Positions 8,671 through 17,243 of a stretch of DNA of 64,000 bases are shown here, one piece after another. Every line of letters begins with the position of its first letter. The first letter of the stretch is position 1. The notes below the pieces were generated by a model. The model made no database searches. It was not told the DNA's origin and saw nothing but the letters and a program-made list of their open reading frames with translations. Source of the stretch: Duganella alba (GTDB lineage: Bacteria; Pseudomonadota; Gammaproteobacteria; Burkholderiales; Burkholderiaceae_D); assembly GCF_009674495.1 (NCBI RefSeq), contig NZ_WKJN01000004.1, positions 186,001 through 250,000 of the forward strand, given 5' to 3'. The position numbers and the translations under genes were made by a program.

Positions 8671-10809
8671 ATGCAACACAAGCCACAACTCCGTACCCTG
8701 CCCCTGCTGATCGCCGCCGCTTTCTACGCCCAACACGCTTATGCGGAGGATGGCGCTGCCGACGCGGCGCCGGACGCCGCGCCGATGCAGCAGGTGGAAG
8801 TGACCGCCGCGCACCTGAAGAGCGCGCGCATCGACCTGTCGCCGAACGTCGGCACCACCATCTACAGCATCGACAAGCACATGGTCGATCAATTGGGCCA
8901 GGGCGACAACACGCCGTTCAATGAAGTGCTGCTGCGCCTGCCAGGCGTGAGCCAGGACTCGAAAGGCTCCGGTTCGATCCACGTGCGCGACGACCACGCC
9001 AACGTGCAGTACCGCGTCAACGGCGTGCAGCTGCCGGAATCGATCAGCGGCTTCGGCCAGTCGATCGACACCCGTTTCGTCGAATCGACCGACTTCATCA
9101 CCGGCGCGCTGCCGGCGCAATTCGGCCTGCGCACGGCCGGCATCATCGACATCCAGACCAAGGAAGGCCAGCCGAAATCGGGCGGCCGCATCGGCGTGCT
9201 GGCGGGCAGCCATGGCTACGTCGAACCGAGCACGGAATTCTTCGGCACCCAGGGCGCCTTCAATTACTACCTGTCCGGCAGCTATCTGACCAATAAACTG
9301 GGCATCGAAAATCCGCTGCCGACCAGCAGCGCGCTGCACGACAAGACCAACCAGACCAAGTCCTTCGGCGCCCTGTCCTACTTCCTGGACGATAACACCC
9401 GCCTGGGCCTGATGTTCGGCACCTACAACGGCCGCTTCCAGATTCCGAACAACCCCAACCAGGATGCGGCGTTCACCGTGGCCGGCGCCGCCACGCCCGA
9501 TTCGGCGCAGCTCGATGAAAACCAGCGCGAGAAGAACCGCTTTGTGGTGCTGTCGCTGCAAAAAAGCGTGGGCGACCTGAATTACCAGGTGTCCGGCTTC
9601 CACCAGTATTCGGAACTGCACTACACGCCGGACGCGATCGGCGACCTGGCCTACAACGGCGTGGCCTCCGACACGCTGCGCTCGAACACCTCCAACGGCA
9701 TGCAGTTCGACGCCAGCTACAAACTGAACGACACGCACACCCTCCGCGCCGGCCTCGCCTATACCCGCCAGACCACGCACAGCGACAACAGCGTCGGCGT
9801 CTTCGATATGAACGACGACGGCACGCAAGCCAGCACCACGCCGCGCACCATCATCGACAACAGCAGCAAGACCGGCAAGCAGTCCAGCGTCTACCTGCAG
9901 GATGAATGGCACATCAGCGCGCCGCTGACCGTCAACTACGGCGTGCGCTTCGACAAGGTGCAGGCCTTCGTCAGCGAACAGCAATGGAGCCCGCGCATCA
10001 ACGTGGCCTACCAGCTGGCCAAGGGCACGGCGCTGCACGCCGGCTACTCGCGCTACTTCACGCCGCCGCCACAGGAACTGGCGGCGCAGTCCAGCATCGA
10101 CAAATACGCCGGCACCTCGAACGCGCCGGAAGTGGGTGTGTCGGACAACGTCAAGTCCGAGCGCACCAACTACTACGATGTCGGCCTCAGCCACCAGTTC
10201 AGCGAGGAGCTGACCTTTACCGCCGACGCCTACTACAAGAAGATCCGCAACATGCTGGATGAAGGCCAGTTCGGCCAGGCGCTGATCCTGTCGCCGTTCA
10301 ACTACGACCGCGGCTATGCCAAGGGCCTGGAACTGTCCGGCGTCTACAGCCGCAAGAACTGGGGCGGCTTCCTCAACGTGACCACGCAGAAGGCCGAAGG
10401 CAGCAACATCATCTCCGGCCAGTCGCTGTTCGGCCCGGACGAACTGGCCTACATCGCCAACCACTACATCCACGTGGACCATGACCAGACGGTGTCGGTG
10501 TCGGGCGGCGCCCACTACCACTTCGGCGATTCGCAGATCAGCAGCGATGTCCTGTACGGCAGCGGCCTGCGTCTGACGCCGGACAACGGCGCGCCGAACT
10601 CCGGCCACCTGCCGCACTACACCACGGTCAACTTCGCGCTGACCCACACCTGGAAGGCCACGCCGGTCGGCACCGTGGAAGGCCGCCTGGCGCTGATCAA
10701 CGCCTTCGACAAGGTCTACCTGCTGCGCGACGGCTCGGGCGTCGGCGTCGGCGCGCCGCAGTACGGCGAGCGCCGCTCGTTCTACGCCGGCCTGTCGACC
10801 AGCTTTTAA
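8671..10809 (+). CDS. TonB-dependent outer-membrane receptor
   Basis: A 712-residue TonB-dependent receptor. A signal peptide ending in AYA is followed by the TonB-box region ('MQQVEVTAAHL'). The plug domain runs from about residue 50 to 170 ('NEVLLRLPGVSQDS', 'YRVNGVQLPES', 'LRTAGIIDIQTK'), and a 22-stranded-type barrel ends with the terminal aromatic 'AGLSTSF'. AAGGA precedes the ATG. It probably forms a unit with the upstream His/Cys protein, which hints at a metal or metal-complex substrate, but the barrel does not reveal the ligand. Confidence 0.9.
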   Translation: MQHKPQLRTLPLLIAAAFYAQHAYAEDGAADAAPDAAPMQQVEVTAAHLKSARIDLSPNVGTTIYSIDKHMVDQLGQGDNTPFNEVLLRLPGVSQDSKGSGSIHVRDDHANVQYRVNGVQLPESISGFGQSIDTRFVESTDFITGALPAQFGLRTAGIIDIQTKEGQPKSGGRIGVLAGSHGYVEPSTEFFGTQGAFNYYLSGSYLTNKLGIENPLPTSSALHDKTNQTKSFGALSYFLDDNTRLGLMFGTYNGRFQIPNNPNQDAAFTVAGAATPDSAQLDENQREKNRFVVLSLQKSVGDLNYQVSGFHQYSELHYTPDAIGDLAYNGVASDTLRSNTSNGMQFDASYKLNDTHTLRAGLAYTRQTTHSDNSVGVFDMNDDGTQASTTPRTIIDNSSKTGKQSSVYLQDEWHISAPLTVNYGVRFDKVQAFVSEQQWSPRINVAYQLAKGTALHAGYSRYFTPPPQELAAQSSIDKYAGTSNAPEVGVSDNVKSERTNYYDVGLSHQFSEELTFTADAYYKKIRNMLDEGQFGQALILSPFNYDRGYAKGLELSGVYSRKNWGGFLNVTTQKAEGSNIISGQSLFGPDELAYIANHYIHVDHDQTVSVSGGAHYHFGDSQISSDVLYGSGLRLTPDNGAPNSGHLPHYTTVNFALTHTWKATPVGTVEGRLALINAFDKVYLLRDGSGVGVGAPQYGERRSFYAGLSTSF

Positions 10810-10817
10810 GTAGCCCT

Positions 10818-10861
10818 GGTGGTCATGGCCGGCATCAGTTGCGGCCGGCCATGACGCCACC
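10818..10861. terminator. Hairpin between convergent TonB receptor and SDR genes
   Basis: TCATGGCCGGC (10823-10833) pairs with GCCGGCCATGA (10844-10854), and an outer GGTGG/CCACC pair extends the stem past a two-base bulge. It spans the end of the receptor transcript and the last codons of the minus-strand SDR gene. There is no clear T-tract, so it may be a bidirectional but not classical intrinsic terminator. Confidence 0.5.
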
Positions 10862-11614
10862 ATCCACATCCCAGTTGGCGCCGGTCACCCAGCCTGCCCT
10901 GTCCGACAACAGGAAGGTGACCACCTCGGCGACATCGCGCGGCGTGCCCACGCGGCCGATCGGGTGGAAGCTGTTGAAGCCTTGCAGCGCGTCGTGCACC
11001 TCCGCTTTCGGAATGAAGCCTTCGTAGATCGGCGTTTGCACCACCGCCGGCGACACCGTATTGACGCGGATACGCCTGGCCGCCAATTCCATCGCCAGGT
11101 GCTGCGTCAGCGCATGCAGTCCCGCCTTGGCCATCGAGTAAGCCGACGACGGCGTCGCCGCAATCGCCTGCTTGCCCCACATTGAACCGATGTTGACGAT
11201 CGCGCCCGGACGATCCTGCGCGGCCAGATTGGCCGCAACGCGCTGGCTGATGAAGAACAGCGCCTTGTTCAGCTTCATGTACTGGTCATAGTCAGCCTCC
11301 TGGTGCTCCAGGAATGGCTTGGGGAAGAACACGCCGGCAGCGTTGACCAGCAGATCGATGTCCGAATGCTGTTCATCCAGCGCCTTGAGCAATGTCGCGA
11401 GATCCGACTCGTTCGACAGATCGGCCGTCAACGCCCACGCCTGTCCCAGCGCGGCCAGCTCCTTGCGCGCTTCCTCGGCCTTCCCGGCGCGATTGCCGAC
11501 AATGACCGCGCTACCGCCCTCCGCCATCACCATGCGCGCGGTTTCCAGACCGATGCCGCTGGTGCCGCCGACGACCAGCAGCTTTTTGCCTTTGAATTGA
11601 CTGTTCATTTTCAA
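10835..11614 (-). CDS. SDR family oxidoreductase
   Basis: A 259-residue short-chain dehydrogenase/reductase. It has the cofactor motif '[11 protein letters not shown]' (TGxxxGIG type), the 'NAAGV' strand, the catalytic Ser in 'VNIGSMWG', the YxxxK in '[10 protein letters not shown]' and the C-terminal '[10 protein letters not shown]'. It would use NAD(P)H on an unknown alcohol or carbonyl. It is divergent from a LysR regulator 110 bp away, the usual layout of a LysR-controlled target. An ATG two codons downstream (11608) is an alternative start. Confidence 0.9.
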   Translation of the reverse strand: MKMNSQFKGKKLLVVGGTSGIGLETARMVMAEGGSAVIVGNRAGKAEEARKELAALGQAWALTADLSNESDLATLLKALDEQHSDIDLLVNAAGVFFPKPFLEHQEADYDQYMKLNKALFFISQRVAANLAAQDRPGAIVNIGSMWGKQAIAATPSSAYSMAKAGLHALTQHLAMELAARRIRVNTVSPAVVQTPIYEGFIPKAEVHDALQGFNSFHPIGRVGTPRDVAEVVTFLLSDRAGWVTGANWDVDGGVMAGRN

Positions 11615-11724
11615 ACCTTTCGATGTTTTAGAAAAACTATGGATACAGCCGTCATGCTCCAGCTTTCCACTCTCGCTGACAAACCAGATAAACTCTCTCG
11701 CATCAATAGAAAATCTTTACTGCC

Positions 11725-12645
11725 ATGAAGACTCCCGTACACCTGAACGCCCTGCGCGCCTTCGAAGCCAGCGCCCGCCATCAGAGTTTTTCCGCCGCCG
11801 CCGCCGAACTGAATGTCACTCCGGCAGCGGTCGGGCAACTGGTGCGCACGCTGGAAGACTGGCTCGGCGCGCCGCTGTTCCTGCGCGGGACCAGCGGCCG
11901 CGCGCGACTGGTCGCCACCGAGGCGGCCCAGCGCGCACTGCCGGAAATCCGCGCCGGCTTCGACCGGCTGGCGCTGGGCGTGGAGCGTCTCAAGGAAGGA
12001 TCGGTCAGCGGCGTGCTGACGGTCACGGTCAGTCCCGCTTTCGCCGCCAAGTGGCTGCTGCCGCGCATCGACAGATTCCAGAACATCTGCCCGGACACCG
12101 ACGTGCGCCTGGACACCAGCCTCAAGCCGGTGGACTTCGTCGCCCAGCGCATTGACATCGGCGTCCGCTATGGCACAGGGCACTGGCCCGGACTCGCCGC
12201 AGAAAAACTGATGGACGAAGAGGTGTACCCGGTCTGCTCGCCGGAACTGCTGCGCAAGCACGGCGCGTTGCAGCATCCTGACCAGCTGACGAGCTTGACG
12301 CTGATCCACGACCTGTCGATGGACGAGCACCAGGGCTTCCCGACCTGGGACGCGTGGATGCGCAAGGCCGACGCCAGCGCCGGCACCGGCGCCAGGCAGC
12401 GCGGTTTGAGAATCAACAATTCCGCAGCCGTGCTGCAAGCGGCGATCGAAGGACACGGCGTGGCCCTGGCCCGCAGCGTCATGGCGCGCGACGATCTTGC
12501 GGCAGGCCGCCTGGTACGCTTATTCCCCGCCATCAGCTTCATTTCTCCACTGGCCTACTACATCATCTACCGCCCGGAATGCGCCAACCTGCCACGCCTG
12601 ACCGCATTCCGCGACTGGCTGTCGAGCGAAGCAAAGGGAGTTTGA
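11725..12645 (+). CDS. LysR family transcriptional regulator (GcvA-like)
   Basis: A 306-residue LysR-type regulator. The N-terminal winged HTH is clear ('LNALRAFEASARHQSFSAAA', 'ELNVTPAAVGQLVRTLEDWL'), followed by a substrate-binding domain with 'VTVSPAFAAKWLLPRIDRF' and 'DIGVRYGTGHWPGL'. These match the GcvA/AmpR-type branch. It is divergent from the SDR gene, so it probably controls that gene and itself. The inducer is unknown. Confidence 0.9.
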   Translation: MKTPVHLNALRAFEASARHQSFSAAAAELNVTPAAVGQLVRTLEDWLGAPLFLRGTSGRARLVATEAAQRALPEIRAGFDRLALGVERLKEGSVSGVLTVTVSPAFAAKWLLPRIDRFQNICPDTDVRLDTSLKPVDFVAQRIDIGVRYGTGHWPGLAAEKLMDEEVYPVCSPELLRKHGALQHPDQLTSLTLIHDLSMDEHQGFPTWDAWMRKADASAGTGARQRGLRINNSAAVLQAAIEGHGVALARSVMARDDLAAGRLVRLFPAISFISPLAYYIIYRPECANLPRLTAFRDWLSSEAKGV

Positions 12646-12657
12646 TTAGCGCTTCCA

Positions 12658-12687
12658 GATTGATTATTTCGTAACGTATAATCAATC
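12658..12687. promoter_or_regulatory. Perfect 10-10-10 palindrome overlapping a -10 box
   Basis: GATTGATTAT (12658-12667) and ATAATCAATC (12678-12687) are perfect inverted repeats around a 10-base spacer. A TATAAT hexamer (12677-12682) lies in the right arm, 33 bp before the ATG of the CPBP gene. The symmetry and position suggest an operator for a dimeric repressor. As RNA it could form a hairpin, but no T-tract follows. Confidence 0.6.
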
Positions 12688-12715
12688 GTTATCCTTTATT
12701 TAAGGTGGCCGCTCC

Positions 12716-13399
12716 ATGACCGATCTCGCGCTGGCGTTTTATCTGGTTCTTGTCCTCCCTGTCATGCAGCTATGGCGCAGCACGCGCAAGCACGGCAAGA
12801 TCACGCGCTCCCGCACCCAGCGCTACCTGGGGACCATCCGCACCGTCGCCCTCACACTGATTGCCTTGGTGGCGGTCTGCTGGTGGAACGGGCACACGCC
12901 GTCCGACCTGGGCCTGGCTCCGCCGGCCTCCGGCGCCGCCATCTGGTGCCTGCTGCTCCCCCTGGCCGGCCTGCCCTTGATGTACTACGCCAGCAAGTCG
13001 CGCGAAGTGAAAATGGCTGCCGACAAGCGCGCCGCCATGCACGCCCAGGTGCGCGCCAGCGACGCCCTACCGCGCACGCCCGCCGAATTCAAACTGTTCC
13101 TGATTACCACGCTGTTTATCGGCGCCGGCTGGGAGCTGCTGTACCGCGGCTACCTGACACTGGTGCTGACGCCATGGCTCGGCACCTGGGGCGCGGTGCT
13201 GCTGGGCGGCCTGGCCTATGGCGCTGGCCACGGCTACGCCAATCCCAGACAACTCACCACCAGCATCGTCACCGCCATACTTTTCAGTGTCGCGTATGTG
13301 GTGACCGGCAACCTGTGGTGGCTGATCCTGGTCCATATCGGTATTCCGCTGTTGAGCGTCATCAGCTGCTACAAAATCCTGAAGCCGCAACCGGCGTGA
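12716..13399 (+). CDS. CPBP-family intramembrane protein, catalytic motifs altered
   Basis: A 227-residue membrane protein with about six helices, resembling the CPBP/Rce1 (Abi) intramembrane protease family. The family motif EExxxR appears as W139-E140-LLY-R144, so the first Glu is Trp. The FxxxH-type motif is present as 'LAYGAGHGYA' (His172). The last motif HxxxN reads H207-IGI-P211, so Asn is Pro. With two of the conserved residues missing, it may lack protease activity. A palindrome lies upstream. It is followed, without an evident terminator, by a TonB receptor gene with its own promoter. Confidence 0.78.
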   Translation: MTDLALAFYLVLVLPVMQLWRSTRKHGKITRSRTQRYLGTIRTVALTLIALVAVCWWNGHTPSDLGLAPPASGAAIWCLLLPLAGLPLMYYASKSREVKMAADKRAAMHAQVRASDALPRTPAEFKLFLITTLFIGAGWELLYRGYLTLVLTPWLGTWGAVLLGGLAYGAGHGYANPRQLTTSIVTAILFSVAYVVTGNLWWLILVHIGIPLLSVISCYKILKPQPA

Positions 13400-13420
13400 C
13401 GCCAGGCCAAGCGGTAGCGC

Positions 13421-13450
13421 TTGAGTATTTGCCAAGGTTGTTGGCATAAT
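13421..13450 (+). promoter_or_regulatory. Candidate sigma-70 promoter with very short leader
   Basis: TTGAGT (13421-13426) and CATAAT (13445-13450) are separated by 18 bp, placing the start site at about the ATG at 13458. The spacer contains the inverted repeat GCCAA-N5-TTGGC. An AAGCG-N4-CGCTT repeat (13409-13422) overlaps the -35. These could be regulator sites for the TonB receptor gene. Confidence 0.5.
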
Positions 13451-13457
13451 CCCTCCG

Positions 13458-15848
13458 ATGAAAACCCAACGCACCCTCATCGCCGCCGGACTCGCCGCCC
13501 TTGTGGCGCCACCGGCATTGGCCGCAGACGATGTTCCGTCGGTGGTCGTCACCGCCCAGTCGCGCAAGCAGTTGCTGCAGGACGTGCCGATGACGATGCA
13601 AGTCCTCACCTCGCGCGATATCGACGCCGTCGGCGCCAGGGATCTGGCGGACCTGAACGGCTACATCCCGGGCCTGACGGTGGACGCCATCGAACCGACG
13701 CAGCCCTCGGTGGGCATACGCGGCGTGCAGACGGGCGACTTCGGCATCGCCACCGATTCGCCGGTCGGCATTTACGTGGACGGCGTCTACACCGGCAAGA
13801 CCGGCGGCGCGCTGATGAACTTTGTCGACGTCCAGCGCATCGAAGTGGTCAAGGGACCGCAAGGCACGCTGTTCGGCCGCAACAGCGCGGCCGGCGCCAT
13901 CGCCATCACCAGCAATGAACCGGGCAAGGAGCTCGATGCGGCCGGCCGCGTCAAGCTGGGCAAGTTCGGCCGCGCCAATGCGGACGTGATGATGAACCTC
14001 CCCATCTCCGACACCATGGCCGCCCGCATCGTCGCCGTGCGCGCCGGCAGCGAAGGCTGGGCCGACAACACCGCCACCGGCAAGAAGTCCGGCGGCGACA
14101 AGGACTGGGCCACCCGTATCTCGCTGCGCAAGGACTTCGACGCGGCCAAGGTGGTGTTCGCGTGGGAGCACGAGAACATGGAGCAGTACGGCCGCCCCGC
14201 GTTCGGCGTGGTCAAGAATCCGGCGCTGCCGCTGGGCGGATACCGTGGCGTCTACGATGCGGCGTACACCGCCAACTTCGTCAATCCGCTTGACGCGCCA
14301 CTGGCCAACGACCAGCAAGGCAGCGAAGGCCGCCGGTTCGATGGCGCCACGCTGCGTATCGAAGCGCCGCTGACCGGCATGACCTTTAACTCGACCACCG
14401 CGTGGCGGCGCTTCCAGACCCACAACCTGACCGACAACGACGGCGGCGCACGCAGCGACCTGAATCTGACCACGCAGGACGCCAAGGGTGCGCGCAGCTT
14501 CCAGCAGGAGTTCAAACTGTCCGGCAAGACCGCGCAGCTGGACTGGGTGGGAGGCCTGAGCTTCTACCGCAATAACGAACATCAGGTTGCCGGCGCCTAT
14601 GTCACCACCGGCACGCTGGATATGCTCAGCAGGTTCGCCGGCGGCGCGCCCAACTTCGCCCGGCTGTTCGGCGGCCTGGCGGCGGCCGGCCTGTCCGGCA
14701 TTAGCGCGTCCAGCGTATTCCCGTGGGACGAAACGCATTACAGCGACGTGCGCACCAATTCCGCCTCCGCCTACGGCGACACCATCTGGCACCTGGCGCC
14801 GCAGACCAACGCCACCTTCGGCCTGCGCTACACCAGGGACGAAAAGCGCATGACCTGGTATGTGCCGGGCCGCGTGTCGCCGCAGCTGGACGACTTCCTG
14901 AACCGATTCGGCCCGCTGGCCGGCCTCAATGCGTCGAGCTTCCCGTCGAATGTCATCTTCGCCACCGCCGGCCGGCTGGCGTCGTCGCCGGTGACGCGCG
15001 AGAAAGCCTGGACCGACTGGAGTCCGCGCCTGGTGCTGGACCATAAGCTGAACCGGGACACGCTGCTATTCGGCTCCCTGTCGCGCGGCTACCAGGCCGG
15101 CGGCTTCAATGTCTTCACGCCGCCGAATCCGGCCTCGCCCACCGCCACCGGCCGCGATCCCAGCTTCGCGCCGGAGCGGATGACCAACGTCGAAGCCGGC
15201 GCGAAAATGGCGCTGCCGGCATTGAACGCGACGCTGAACGCATCGCTGTTCGCCTACAAGTTCAGGAACCTGCAGGATATCCAGTTGTACAGCGTGGGCA
15301 CGCTGCCGACCTATAACGTGGTGTCCAGCGACCAGAAGGCGCACGGCCTGGATGTGGATGGCCGCATCCGCGTCTCGCCGCGTGTGACGCTGTTCGGCGG
15401 TTTCGAATATATCGACCAGACCTATACCCGCTACCAGCGGCTGGACGCCGGCGGCACCGTGACGCTGGATCTCGGCGGCCAGCCGGTCGGCACGCCGCGC
15501 CTGACCGCCATGGCGGGCGTGAACATGAACTGGGAAGCTGCGTCCGGCCGCGCCAGCGTCAACCTGCAGGGCACGCACGCGACCGCCCAGCGCTGCAACA
15601 GCGATACGGCGGCCCTGAGCTGTCTGCGCACCGCCACGCTGAAAACCGGCACCGCTACCAGCAAGTTCGATTTGCGTGTAGGCTGGGACAGTCCCGACGC
15701 GCGCTATGGCGTGGCGCTAATCGTCAATAATCTGTTCGACCAGCGATACGTCTTATCGTTGGCGGGTCAAACCGAACAATACGGCGCGCCGTATTCCAAC
15801 ATTACGCCGCCACGCACGATAGGCATCGAATTCAGGGCAAGCATGTAA
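13458..15848 (+). CDS. TonB-dependent outer-membrane receptor
   Basis: A 796-residue TonB-dependent receptor with a signal peptide cleaved after 'PPALAA' and TonB-box-like 'VPSVVVTAQSR'. The plug domain has the FecA/BtuB-type marks 'QPSVGIRGVQ', 'GIYVDGVYTGKTGG' and 'EVVKGPQGTLFGRNSAAGAI'. The barrel ends in 'IGIEFRASM'. The plug style is that of the large receptor class common in organisms taking up plant-derived or aromatic compounds. The serine hydrolase gene starts at the base after its stop, so the two are almost surely co-transcribed. No clear Shine-Dalgarno is seen, which fits the near-leaderless promoter. Confidence 0.92.
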   Translation: MKTQRTLIAAGLAALVAPPALAADDVPSVVVTAQSRKQLLQDVPMTMQVLTSRDIDAVGARDLADLNGYIPGLTVDAIEPTQPSVGIRGVQTGDFGIATDSPVGIYVDGVYTGKTGGALMNFVDVQRIEVVKGPQGTLFGRNSAAGAIAITSNEPGKELDAAGRVKLGKFGRANADVMMNLPISDTMAARIVAVRAGSEGWADNTATGKKSGGDKDWATRISLRKDFDAAKVVFAWEHENMEQYGRPAFGVVKNPALPLGGYRGVYDAAYTANFVNPLDAPLANDQQGSEGRRFDGATLRIEAPLTGMTFNSTTAWRRFQTHNLTDNDGGARSDLNLTTQDAKGARSFQQEFKLSGKTAQLDWVGGLSFYRNNEHQVAGAYVTTGTLDMLSRFAGGAPNFARLFGGLAAAGLSGISASSVFPWDETHYSDVRTNSASAYGDTIWHLAPQTNATFGLRYTRDEKRMTWYVPGRVSPQLDDFLNRFGPLAGLNASSFPSNVIFATAGRLASSPVTREKAWTDWSPRLVLDHKLNRDTLLFGSLSRGYQAGGFNVFTPPNPASPTATGRDPSFAPERMTNVEAGAKMALPALNATLNASLFAYKFRNLQDIQLYSVGTLPTYNVVSSDQKAHGLDVDGRIRVSPRVTLFGGFEYIDQTYTRYQRLDAGGTVTLDLGGQPVGTPRLTAMAGVNMNWEAASGRASVNLQGTHATAQRCNSDTAALSCLRTATLKTGTATSKFDLRVGWDSPDARYGVALIVNNLFDQRYVLSLAGQTEQYGAPYSNITPPRTIGIEFRASM

Positions 15849-17243
15849 ATGGCATCGAAAATCCTACTGGCTGCTGCGGCAGTGTTGGTGATTGCGGCAG
15901 GCGGTGTGGCGACGCTGGCGGTGAAGCCGCCGGACCTGCTGCGGCTCGGCGCCAGCTACGGCGCCAAGATCGTCTGTTCGAATGTATTCATCGCCGGGCG
16001 TGACGGCCAGGCGGTGCTGGCCGACGACGTGCAGGCGCCCGGCCATCCGCTGCTGAAGTATCTGAAGGTGGCGGTGGACCAGCAGCGCAAGACGGTGCGC
16101 GCGCAGTTCCTCGGTTTTGTCGGCGACGGCATGGCGGTGTACCGTCCCGGCACCGGCTGCGCGGTGGCGCCGGACGGCGATGTGGCGCTGGCCTCGCAAT
16201 ATCAGTTCAATCCGATCAGGATATGGTCGCCCTCGCCCAACGTGCCCTGGCCTACCGGCTCGCAGGCCGAAGCCAACCCCGCGGTGCAGGCCTTGCTGGA
16301 CCAGGATGCGCTGGCCGGACCGGGCATGCGCGGCATGGCGGTGATTTATCGCGGCCGGCTGATCGCCCAGCGTTATGGCACTGGCTTCAGCGCGGCTTCG
16401 CCGTTGCTCGGATGGTCGATGACCAAGACGGTCAATGCGGCGCTGGTGGGCATGCAGATCGCGGACGGCAAGCTGTCCTTGCAGCAGAGCGGTTTCTGGC
16501 CGGCCGGCGACGGCCGCGCGCAGATTACGCTGGCGCAGTTGATGTCGATGAGCAGCGGCTTGCGCTGGAACGAAGGCTATGGCGAGGTCTCCGATGCGAC
16601 GCGCATGCTGTATCTGGAGCCGGACATGGCGGCGTTTTCGGCGGCGCAACCGCTGGAACAGGCGGCGGGCGGCAAATGGAATTATTCGAGCGGCACGGCG
16701 GTGCAGTTGTCGCGCATCTGGCAGCGTGCTGCGGCTGGCGGCGATGCGAAGGCCGCCACCTCGGCCGACGTGCTGTCGCTGCCGCATAACCGTTTGTTTG
16801 CGCCACTGGGCATGAACAGCGCGGTCATCGAGGCCGACGCGCGCGGCAATCTGGTCGGCTCCAGCTATATGTACGCCACCACGCAGGACTGGGCGCGCTT
16901 CGGCCAGTTCCTTCTGCAGGATGGCATCTGGCAGGGCAAGCGCATACTGCCGGAAGGTTTTGTCGGCGGCATGCAGCAGGCGGCGCCGGCATCGGGTGGT
17001 CAGTATGGCCAAGGCCAGGTGTGGCGCTGGGGACCGTCCGGCGATACGCCCGAGGGCCAGAATCCTGATACACGCTTCCAGCTCCCGGCCGATACCTACT
17101 GGATGGAGGGGCATGATGGACAAAGCATCGCCATCGTGCCATCGCAGCAACTGGTGGTGGTGCGGCTTGGCTTGACGCCGCATCGGCTGTTGTATCAGCC
17201 GCAGGCGCTGCTGGCGGCGGTGGTGAAAGCGGTTCAGCAATGA
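15849..17243 (+). CDS. Serine hydrolase (beta-lactamase/EstB-type)
   Basis: A 464-residue serine hydrolase of the class C beta-lactamase/esterase fold. An N-terminal hydrophobic segment (residues 4-24) anchors or exports it. The nucleophile motif SxxK is 'GWSMTKTVNAAL', and the second motif is a Tyr in 'KWNYSSGT'. A late 'EGHDGQ' segment could provide the third element. It is probably a periplasmic esterase or amidase. It sits directly after the TonB receptor and overlaps the MaoC-like gene by 4 bp (ATGA), so the three are likely translated from one message. The substrate is unknown. Confidence 0.88.
   Translation: MASKILLAAAAVLVIAAGGVATLAVKPPDLLRLGASYGAKIVCSNVFIAGRDGQAVLADDVQAPGHPLLKYLKVAVDQQRKTVRAQFLGFVGDGMAVYRPGTGCAVAPDGDVALASQYQFNPIRIWSPSPNVPWPTGSQAEANPAVQALLDQDALAGPGMRGMAVIYRGRLIAQRYGTGFSAASPLLGWSMTKTVNAALVGMQIADGKLSLQQSGFWPAGDGRAQITLAQLMSMSSGLRWNEGYGEVSDATRMLYLEPDMAAFSAAQPLEQAAGGKWNYSSGTAVQLSRIWQRAAAGGDAKAATSADVLSLPHNRLFAPLGMNSAVIEADARGNLVGSSYMYATTQDWARFGQFLLQDGIWQGKRILPEGFVGGMQQAAPASGGQYGQGQVWRWGPSGDTPEGQNPDTRFQLPADTYWMEGHDGQSIAIVPSQQLVVVRLGLTPHRLLYQPQALLAAVVKAVQQ

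Noticed and set aside
8644..10869. A 741-codon minus-strand frame opposite the TonB receptor
   Set aside because: Same GC-skew artefact: no recognisable motifs, and the plus strand encodes a complete receptor with signal peptide and plug.
12646..12654. TTAGCGCTT as a further LacI-type site
   Set aside because: Only a half-match, located at the 3' end of the LysR gene, so it is probably chance.
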